A DNA stretch of 49,469 bases from Oscillospiraceae bacterium (GTDB taxonomy: Bacteria > Bacillota > Clostridia > Oscillospirales > SIG627), in NCBI GenBank assembly GCA_015064635.1, contig SVRV01000015.1, positions 1 through 49,469 on the forward strand. The letters run 5' to 3'. This document shows positions 43,168 to 49,469 of the stretch, in pieces; position 1 is the first letter of the stretch; each line of letters begins with the position of its first letter. The notes below the pieces were generated by a model. That model made no database searches and was not told the DNA's origin. It was given only the letters and a program-made list of their open reading frames with translations. The position numbers and the translations under genes were made by a program.

Positions 43168-44291
43168 CAAAAATGAAATTTGCGGCAACCTGCCTTTTCG
43201 GCCTTGAAAAATTCGTAGGCGAAACGGTGGATATGCTTGGATATAAGAGACTTGAAACCATCGAAGGACGGGTATACTTCGAGGGTGACGAAAGTGCTGT
43301 CCCGAGATGCAACATCAATTTCAGATGTGCCGAAAAGCTTTTTATCATTCTTGACGAATTTGACGCTACAAGCTTTGACGCTCTATTTGAGGGAACAAAA
43401 GCTATTCCCTGGGAAAGATACATCGGTAAAAAGGATGCCTTTCCGGTTAAGGGACATTCTATTAAATCGGCACTTCACTCTATCCCCGACTGTCAGCGCA
43501 TAGTTAAAAAAGCTATGGTTGACAGACTGTCAAGGGCTTATAAAACAGTTTTTCTTCCCGAGACGGGAACCAAAATACAAATAGAATTTTTCATTCTCCG
43601 TGACAAGGCGGCATTGATGATAGATACAAGCGGTGCAGGACTTTACAAGAGAGGCTACCGACAAGGTACAAACGATGCACCGATTCGTGAAACCCTTGCA
43701 GCGGCATTGGCACTTATCTCCAGACCGAGAAACGACGTGCTTTTATGGGACCCTCTTTGCGGCTCGGGTACAATCCCCATCGAAGCGGCAATGATACTTA
43801 AAAACAGAGCACCGGGTATAAACCGTGAGTTTGCCGCTGAGGAATTCTCATTTATCCCGAAAGAGCTTTGGGATGACGCAAGACGTGAGGCAAGAGAAGC
43901 CGAGGGTGAATGCGACTTTGAAATATGGGGCAGTGACATTGACCCCGAAGTTATATCCCTCGCCCGTGAAAATGCAAGACGTGCGGGAGTTGAGGAATGC
44001 ATAAAATTCTTTGTGGCAGATGTTGCGGATATTGAGACTCACGGAAAGAGAGGAACTGTTGTTTGTAATCCCCCCTACGGTGAGCGCCTCATGGACATAA
44101 ACGAGGCAGAAAGACTTTACAGAATTATGGGTAAAGCAATGAAGCGTCTTGAAAATTGGCAACTGTACATTATAACATCCGATGAATACTTCGAAAAGCA
44201 TTTCGGGCGTATGGCTGACAGAAAACGGAAGCTTTATAACGGTATGTTAAAATGCAACTACTATCAATACTACAAAAGGGGTAACAAATGA
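43164..44291 (+). CDS. THUMP-domain class I RNA methyltransferase (RlmL/YpsC-like)
   Basis: Encodes 375 residues. The N-terminal ferredoxin-like/THUMP part (about 1-155) begins MKFAATCLFGLEKFVGETV. The Rossmann methyltransferase has LWDPLCGSGTIPIEAAMIL (motif I), EIWGSDIDPEVISLARENAR and the N6/N2-type catalytic motif VVCNPPYGERL. This arrangement matches the N-terminal half of RlmL (23S rRNA m2G2445) and the YpsC family. The target cannot be fixed. A second possible start is three codons in (MKFAAT). It is coupled by ATGA to both neighbours. Confidence 0.88.
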   Translation: MTKMKFAATCLFGLEKFVGETVDMLGYKRLETIEGRVYFEGDESAVPRCNINFRCAEKLFIILDEFDATSFDALFEGTKAIPWERYIGKKDAFPVKGHSIKSALHSIPDCQRIVKKAMVDRLSRAYKTVFLPETGTKIQIEFFILRDKAALMIDTSGAGLYKRGYRQGTNDAPIRETLAAALALISRPRNDVLLWDPLCGSGTIPIEAAMILKNRAPGINREFAAEEFSFIPKELWDDARREAREAEGECDFEIWGSDIDPEVISLARENARRAGVEECIKFFVADVADIETHGKRGTVVCNPPYGERLMDINEAERLYRIMGKAMKRLENWQLYIITSDEYFEKHFGRMADRKRKLYNGMLKCNYYQYYKRGNK

Positions 44292-45169
44292 AGCTGAATG
44301 AAATAAATATAAGAGACCCTTTCATACTACCTCACGATGGGAAGTATTATTTGTACGGCTCAAGAGTGGGGCTTCCCGTGGGAAACCTATTCAACGGTCT
44401 TCAAAACGGCTTTGAGGTTTATGAAAGTCAGGACCTTGAAAACTGGTCGGAAGGAAAAACCGTATTCGAAGCAAATGAAAGCTTTTGGGGCAAGTATCAA
44501 TTCTGGGCTCCCGAAGTACACATGTATAAAAATAAGTTTTATATGTTCGCCTCCTTCAAGGCAGACGGACGTTGCCGAGGCACTCACATTCTGGTATGCG
44601 ATACTCCCAACGGCACCTTCACACCGATTTCAAAGGTACAGCAAACACCGGTTGACTGGGAATGTCTTGACGGTACCTTTTACGTAGACAAGCAAGGAAG
44701 ACCTCACATTGTGTTCTGTCATGAATGGGTGCAAATAGAGGATGGAGAGGTTTGCGATGCAATTCTCTCGGATGACCTGACTCATATTGTGGGAGAGCCA
44801 AAAACCTTGTGGAAGGCTTCGGATTACAAGGGTGTTGTAACGGTAATGCCCGGCAAAAAGGCTTTTGTAACCGACGGACCGTACCTTTACAGATGCAAAA
44901 ACGGTGAGCTTATCTGTATGTGGTCAACCTACACAGAAAAAGGCTATGCAGAGCTTATATCAAGAAGCGACAACGGTGACATTGACGGTAATTGGACGCT
45001 TTCGGATATCCCAATGTCCAACTGCGACGGAGGTCACGGTATGACTTTTAACACCTTTGACGGAAGAGCATATTTCACAATGCACAAGCCAAATGCTCCC
45101 GCAACTGCGGAAAGACCCGTAATTTTGCCGTTTGAAGAAAACGGAAGTCAGCTTATTTTAAGTGAATAA
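44288..45169 (+). CDS. GH43-like five-bladed propeller protein
   Basis: Encodes 293 residues without a signal peptide, so it is cytoplasmic. The catalytic-base Asp is in IRDPFILPHDGKYYLYG (D10). FWAPEVHMYKNKFYMF and WECLDGTFYVDKQGRPH supply the second conserved acidic position (D128). At the usual general-acid Glu site (EGP) it has VTDGPYLYRCKNGELI, so Asp replaces Glu at about 196. It may act on arabino- or xylo-oligosaccharides taken into the cell, or be a non-classical member. It overlaps the methyltransferase gene by ATGA and follows nucleotide genes, an odd setting. Confidence 0.82.
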   Translation: MKLNEINIRDPFILPHDGKYYLYGSRVGLPVGNLFNGLQNGFEVYESQDLENWSEGKTVFEANESFWGKYQFWAPEVHMYKNKFYMFASFKADGRCRGTHILVCDTPNGTFTPISKVQQTPVDWECLDGTFYVDKQGRPHIVFCHEWVQIEDGEVCDAILSDDLTHIVGEPKTLWKASDYKGVVTVMPGKKAFVTDGPYLYRCKNGELICMWSTYTEKGYAELISRSDNGDIDGNWTLSDIPMSNCDGGHGMTFNTFDGRAYFTMHKPNAPATAERPVILPFEENGSQLILSE

Positions 45170-45196
45170 TAAAAGTTAAACCGAAAGGATAATAAT

Positions 45197-46882
45197 ATGG
45201 ATTTTGAAAGACTTGCGGAACTTTTGTTTCCGAATATCAAAACAACTCCCGAGGATATGGAGGCAAGATATCCCAGACGTGAGCTCAAGGAAGGTGCGGC
45301 AGTAACGAGATTTGCCCCCAGTCCCACAGGCTTTGTGCATTTTGGAGGTCTCTTCCCTTCAACAGTAGGAGAGCGAATGGCACACCTTTCAGGCGGTGTG
45401 TTCTACCTCAGAATAGAGGACACCGATGCAAAGCGTGAGGTGCCCGGTGCCGCAGAAGGTCTTATAAAGACTCTTGCGCGTTACGGTGTCAACTTCGATG
45501 AAGGTGCGATACTTGACGAAAACGGAAATATTTCCGATAAGGGTATTTACGGTCCCTACAAGCAGAGTCAGCGTAAGGAAATTTATCAGACATTTGCAAA
45601 GGCTCTTGTAAAGGAAGGAAAGGCATATCCCGCATTTACAACAGAAGAAGAACTTGAACAGCTCAACTCAGTAAACAAGAAAGAAGAAATAAAGAACACA
45701 AACTGGGAAGCAGAAGCAGAAGCAAGACGTGCCGAAATGCTTGCCGGCAGAAATATAACCATTGAAGAGGTAGAAAAGAACCTTGCGGAAGGCAATCCCT
45801 TTGTCCTTCGTATTCTTGCAGACGGTGACGGAGAGCGCAAGGTAAAGATGACCGACCTTGTAAAGGGTGATCTTGAGCTTCCCGAAAACGATGAGGACTT
45901 CGTGCTTCTAAAATCCGACGGAATCCCCACCTATCACTTTGCACATGCAGTTGACGACCACCTTATGGGTACAACACATGTCATCAGAGGTGAGGAATGG
46001 CTCCCCAGCCTTCCCAAGCACTTACAGCTTTTCCGTTATCTCGGCTTCAAAGCTCCTAAATTCATGCACATCTCACAGATTATGAAGCTGGATGAAAACG
46101 GCAATAAAAAGAAGCTTTCAAAGCGTGATATGGGCGCAAACATGGATGATTACACCGGAATGGGTTATACTCCCGAGGCTGTTTGCGAATACGTTATGAC
46201 ACTTCTCAACTCAAACTACGAGGAATGGCACGCACAGAATCCCGATAAGCACTACAAGGAATTCCCCTTCAGTGCCAAGAAAATGTCGGTTTCAGGCTGT
46301 CTCTTCGATTATGACAAGCTCAATGACGTTTCAAAGAATGTTCTTTCCCGCATGACCGCCGAAGACATTACAGCAAAGGTAACCGAATGGGCATTGGAAT
46401 TTGACCCCGAATTCGGTAAGCTTCTTGCGAGAGACAAAGAATACGCCGAAAAGATATTTGCTATCGGCAGAGGCGGAAAGAAGCCCCGTAAAGACCTTGC
46501 CACTCTTGCAGATGCAAAGGGATATATGGGATTCTTCTACGATGAGCTTTACAAGGTTGAAGAGGAATATCCCGAAAGCTTTGACAAGGCAGACATTAAA
46601 GCCACTCTTAACAGCTTTATGGAAACATACGACTATGCGGACGATATGAACACCTGGTTTGAAAAGATAAAGGCTATTGCGGACTCTCTCGGATATGCTT
46701 CCGATATGAAGGCGTACAAGGCTGACCCCGAAGCCTTTAAGGGCAACGTTGCGGATATCAGTATGTTTATCAGACTTGCGGTTACAGGCAAGACAAACGC
46801 TCCCGACCTTTACACAGTTATGCAGATAATGGGTAAGGACAGAGTGTTTGACAGAATCAACAAAATGACAGCATCCATCTGA
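45197..46882 (+). CDS. gltX: Glutamate-tRNA ligase
   Basis: Encodes 561 residues, longer than the usual GluRS (about 470-490) but like the long form found in several clostridia. The HIGH-type motif is FAPSPTGFVHFGGLF, where the motif proper reads HFGG. The KMSKS-type motif is KKLSKRDMGANMDDY. RILADGDGERKVKMTDLVKGD and DGIPTYHFAHAVDDHLM are catalytic-domain blocks. The C-terminal anticodon-binding part ends TVMQIMGKDRVFDRINKM. It lies 27 bases past the GH43-like gene and 16 bases before glnS. Confidence 0.93.
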   Translation: MDFERLAELLFPNIKTTPEDMEARYPRRELKEGAAVTRFAPSPTGFVHFGGLFPSTVGERMAHLSGGVFYLRIEDTDAKREVPGAAEGLIKTLARYGVNFDEGAILDENGNISDKGIYGPYKQSQRKEIYQTFAKALVKEGKAYPAFTTEEELEQLNSVNKKEEIKNTNWEAEAEARRAEMLAGRNITIEEVEKNLAEGNPFVLRILADGDGERKVKMTDLVKGDLELPENDEDFVLLKSDGIPTYHFAHAVDDHLMGTTHVIRGEEWLPSLPKHLQLFRYLGFKAPKFMHISQIMKLDENGNKKKLSKRDMGANMDDYTGMGYTPEAVCEYVMTLLNSNYEEWHAQNPDKHYKEFPFSAKKMSVSGCLFDYDKLNDVSKNVLSRMTAEDITAKVTEWALEFDPEFGKLLARDKEYAEKIFAIGRGGKKPRKDLATLADAKGYMGFFYDELYKVEEEYPESFDKADIKATLNSFMETYDYADDMNTWFEKIKAIADSLGYASDMKAYKADPEAFKGNVADISMFIRLAVTGKTNAPDLYTVMQIMGKDRVFDRINKMTASI

Positions 46883-46898
46883 AAGGAGTCTTAAAATA

Positions 46899-48539
46899 AT
46901 GGAAGAGGCAAAGAATTTTATTGAAGAAATAATCGAAGAAGAACTTGCATCGGGCAAGGTCGAAAAGGTACACACACGTTTCCCACCCGAGCCCAACGGA
47001 TATCTTCATATAGGTCACTGTAAGGCGTTGACAATTGACTTCGGTACAGCAAAGAAGTATAACGGTCTTTGCAACCTTCGTATGGACGATACAAACCCTG
47101 CAAAGGAGGACACTGAATACGTTGATGCAATAAAAGAGGATATTCACTGGCTGGGATTTGACTGGGAAGACAGATTCTTCTACGGCTCAGACTATTTTGA
47201 AAAGGATTATGAGTACGCAGTTGAGCTTATCAAAAAGGGGCTTGCTTATGTATGTGAGCTTTCTGCCGACCAGATGGAAAAGTACAGAGGCGACCTGACT
47301 CATCCCGCAACCTCACCCTGGCGTGACAGACCTATTGAGGAAAGCCTTGATTTGTTTGAACGCATGAAAAACGGAGAATTCCCCGACGGTAAGTACTCCC
47401 TCCGCGCAAAAATCGACCTTGCATCGGGTAACTTCTGGATGCGTGACCCCGTTATTTACAGAATAAAGCATATGCATCACCACAGACACGGAAACAAGTG
47501 GTGCATCTACCCCACCTACGATTTTGCACATCCCATTCAGGATGCACTTGAGGGAATCACACACTCTCTTTGCTCACTTGAGTTTGAGATACACAGACCT
47601 CTTTACAATTGGGTAATAGAAAACGTAAGTGTGCCTCACACTCCCCGTCAGATAGAGTTTGCCCGTCTCAATATTACAAACACCGTGCTTTCAAAGAGAT
47701 TCCTCAGAAGTATGGTGGAAAGCGGTAAGGTTGACGGATGGGATGACCCCAGAATGCCCACCCTTTGCGGTCTCAGACGTAAGGGTTATACAGGTGCATC
47801 AATTGTTGATTTCTGTTCAAGAGTAGGTGTTGCAAAGGCAAACAGCCTTGTTGATATCCGCCTTCTTGAGGCATGCATCCGTGACGAGCTCAACGAAACA
47901 GCCGTAAGACGTGTTGCGGTGCTCGACCCCATTAAGGTTATAGTTGACAACTACCCCGAAGGAAAGGAAGAAATTTTCGAGCTTCCCAACCATCCTCAGC
48001 ACCCCGAAATGGGAACACGTCCCGTTAAGTTCACACGTGAGATTTACATTGATGCAGAGGATTTCGCAATGGATCCTCCTCCCAAGTTCTTCAGAATGAA
48101 GCCCGAGGGCGAGGTTCGTCTCATGGGTGCATATATTGTTAAATGCGGCGATATTGTTTTGAATGATGATGGAAGTGTCAAGGAGATTCACTGTACCGCA
48201 GACCTTGAAACAGGTAACGGAAACCCCGTCGACGGCAGAAAGATAAAGGGCACTATTCACTGGCTGTCAGGCGACAACGCTATTGATGCAGATGTTATTC
48301 TTTACGAGAATCTTCTCACACTTGAGGACCCTTCAAAGCTTCCCGAGGACAAGGAGTACACCGACTATCTCAACCCCAATTCAAAGACAGTAAAGCGTGC
48401 AAAGGTAGAAGCAAACCTCGCAGAGGCAAAGCCCGGAGACAAATTCCAGTTTGTAAGAATGGGATATTTCTGCAAGGATACAAAGAACGAAAATACCTTC
48501 AACAGTATAGTTTCACTCAAGGACAGCAAGGGCAAATAA
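46899..48539 (+). CDS. glnS: Glutamine-tRNA ligase
   Basis: Encodes 546 residues, the family length. It charges tRNA-Gln directly. PPEPNGYLHIGHCKAL is the HIGH motif and LRMDDTNPAKEDTEYV follows; VLSKRFLRSMVESG is the KMSKS motif. WCIYPTYDFAHPIQDALEGITHSLC and the C-terminal beta-barrels (PNHPQHPEMGTRPVKF, SVKEIHCTADLETG) are typical of GlnRS rather than GluRS. AAAGGAG precedes the ATG. Many Firmicutes lack GlnRS and use GatCAB; its presence beside gltX suggests direct glutaminylation here. Confidence 0.96.
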   Translation: MEEAKNFIEEIIEEELASGKVEKVHTRFPPEPNGYLHIGHCKALTIDFGTAKKYNGLCNLRMDDTNPAKEDTEYVDAIKEDIHWLGFDWEDRFFYGSDYFEKDYEYAVELIKKGLAYVCELSADQMEKYRGDLTHPATSPWRDRPIEESLDLFERMKNGEFPDGKYSLRAKIDLASGNFWMRDPVIYRIKHMHHHRHGNKWCIYPTYDFAHPIQDALEGITHSLCSLEFEIHRPLYNWVIENVSVPHTPRQIEFARLNITNTVLSKRFLRSMVESGKVDGWDDPRMPTLCGLRRKGYTGASIVDFCSRVGVAKANSLVDIRLLEACIRDELNETAVRRVAVLDPIKVIVDNYPEGKEEIFELPNHPQHPEMGTRPVKFTREIYIDAEDFAMDPPPKFFRMKPEGEVRLMGAYIVKCGDIVLNDDGSVKEIHCTADLETGNGNPVDGRKIKGTIHWLSGDNAIDADVILYENLLTLEDPSKLPEDKEYTDYLNPNSKTVKRAKVEANLAEAKPGDKFQFVRMGYFCKDTKNENTFNSIVSLKDSKGK

Positions 48540-48762
48540 ACGGTCATAGCTAAAAAAGCGGTCAGTGACCGAAGACGCTGTGAGCGACGGTGCTGTGAGC
48601 GAAGCGAGGAAATACTCTTGGGGTACAGAGCTCGCCACGGTTACTATACACAGAGCAAAACATATTCTATGTGGCTCGGGTGTTGCTTTTTATGCAATTT
48701 CCTAGTAAATAAAGAACATTTTTTGCATAAGTAGTAGTTAAAAATATATTTGGAGATGATAA
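48540..48762. other. Intergenic region with repeats after glnS
   Basis: There is no gene. It holds a CGGTCA-G-TGACCG palindrome and two direct copies of GCTGTGAGCGA at 48577-48587 and 48592-48602. A possible weak glnS terminator ends in TTGCTTTTT near 48687. An ATGCAATTTCCTA...TAAAGAA motif is shared with the gap after ppa. A TTGGAGATGATAA ribosome binding site precedes the last gene. Confidence 0.55.
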
Positions 48763-49469
48763 ATGTTAGATTTTAAAACAAAACCCATTATTGCAATGCT
48801 TCATCTGAAAGGCAATTCTGATGAAGAAATAATGGAAAGAATGATTAGAGAAACAGAGATTTATTATAGAAATGGTGTAGATGCAGTTTTGGTAGAAAAC
48901 TATTTTGGTGATGTTGAAAACTGCATACAGGCACTTGAATATTTACATAAAAATATGCCAGATAAGTATTACGGCGTTAATATCCTCGGCGATTACAGAA
49001 AAGCATGTGAGCTTGCGGCAAAATACAATGCTGATTTCATACAGATTGATTCGGTTTGCGGACATTTGGAACCCAAAAAGGATTCTGTTTATGCCAAGGA
49101 ACTGATTGAACTTATGAAGGACAGAAGCTTTCAGGTTCTCGGCGGACTACGCTTTAAGTATCAGCCTATCAGAAGCGGCAGAACACTTGAAGAAGATGCA
49201 GAACTTACGAAAATGCGTTGTGATGCAGTTGTAACAACAGGTGAAGGAACTGGAAAAGACTGCCCTACGGAAAAGCTTTCGGAATTCAGAACAGTATTAG
49301 AGGACTTCCCTCTCATTGTCGGTGCAGGTGTTACAGCGGATAATGTTTGTGAAAAGTTGCAGTTTGCCGATGGTGTTATTATCGGGAGCTGGCTGAAGGA
49401 TGAGCATCACGATTACGGTGATGTGTGCGAGGAATATGTAAAAGTATTTATGGAGAAAGTTTTTGAATA
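48763..49469 (+). CDS. BtpA/SgcQ-family protein, 3' end cut by the window
   Basis: The reading frame runs 235 codons from an ATG at 48763 (behind TTGGAGATGATAA) to the window edge. The window stops after TA, so the stop codon probably lies one base beyond. The protein looks like a TIM barrel without signal peptide, with KPIIAMLHLKGNSDEE, YRNGVDAVLVENYFGD, ADFIQIDSVCGH, DAVVTTGEGTGK and the phosphate-binding-like PLIVGAGVTADNVCEKL and ADGVIIGSWLK. These fit BtpA/SgcQ-family proteins, whose enzymatic role is unclear. The gene has lower GC than its neighbours. Confidence 0.7.
   Translation, partial: MLDFKTKPIIAMLHLKGNSDEEIMERMIRETEIYYRNGVDAVLVENYFGDVENCIQALEYLHKNMPDKYYGVNILGDYRKACELAAKYNADFIQIDSVCGHLEPKKDSVYAKELIELMKDRSFQVLGGLRFKYQPIRSGRTLEEDAELTKMRCDAVVTTGEGTGKDCPTEKLSEFRTVLEDFPLIVGAGVTADNVCEKLQFADGVIIGSWLKDEHHDYGDVCEEYVKVFMEKVFE

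Overview
The window reads as chromosomal DNA of a low-to-moderate GC Gram-positive anaerobe of the Clostridia (Bacillota). Several things point this way. The rpmH-rnpA-yidD-yidC-jag-mnmE-mnmG-rsmG block is in the usual Firmicutes order. The dnaG-sigma operon has strong AGGAGG-type ribosome binding sites. Promoters are sigma-A type with 17-bp spacers. Direct glutaminyl-tRNA synthesis and large carbohydrate-uptake systems fit a gut-type, possibly uncultured, Oscillospirales-like clostridium. The species cannot be told from the sequence. No phage, plasmid, CRISPR array or intact insertion sequence is visible. All recognised genes look intact.

Layout. 1-210: a non-coding edge with two hairpins. 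211-1067 (-): rplM-rpsI. 1289-2250 (+): a TtcA-family tRNA thiolase and a small Cys-rich protein. 2322-3533 (-): AI-2E-family transporter. 3677-6165 (-): a secreted protein with 119-residue tandem repeats, coupled to a 40-residue acidic peptide gene. 6303-18552 (-): a seven-gene carbohydrate-uptake operon with a giant binding protein, two permease pairs, an NHL/TPR/Yip1 membrane protein and a DUF5696 protein, but no ATPase. 19204-20698 (-): rnhA-mnmA. 20811-23957 (-): ABC-F ATPase, RsuA-type pseudouridine synthase and a DUF4830-like protein. 24078-24611 (+): pyrophosphatase.

24753-31722 (-) is the rpmH to rsmG cluster (ribosome, membrane insertase, tRNA U34 modification), without dnaA or parAB beside it. 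31938-34049 (-) is an orphan solute-binding lipoprotein. 34193-38998 (-) is dnaG, two primary-type sigma factors in tandem, and mtnN. 39095-40621 (-) is a YifB/ComM ATPase. 40788-40874 (+) is tRNA-Leu(CAA). 41050-41739 (+) is a PAP2-type membrane phosphatase. 41858-48539 (+) is a run of thyA, folA, a THUMP methyltransferase, a GH43-like protein, gltX and glnS, the first four linked by ATGA overlaps. The right edge holds a BtpA/SgcQ-family gene that lacks only its last base or bases.

The housekeeping part couples translation (L13, S9, L34, RNase P, tRNA modification, GluRS/GlnRS) with replication and transcription initiation (DnaG, sigma) and dTMP/folate synthesis. The accessory part concerns surface proteins and glycan uptake. 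The best candidates for undescribed biology are the seven-gene uptake operon, the tandem primary sigma factors, the acidic mini-gene behind the repeat protein, and the orphan binding protein with a coiled-coil insertion and an EF-hand-like loop.
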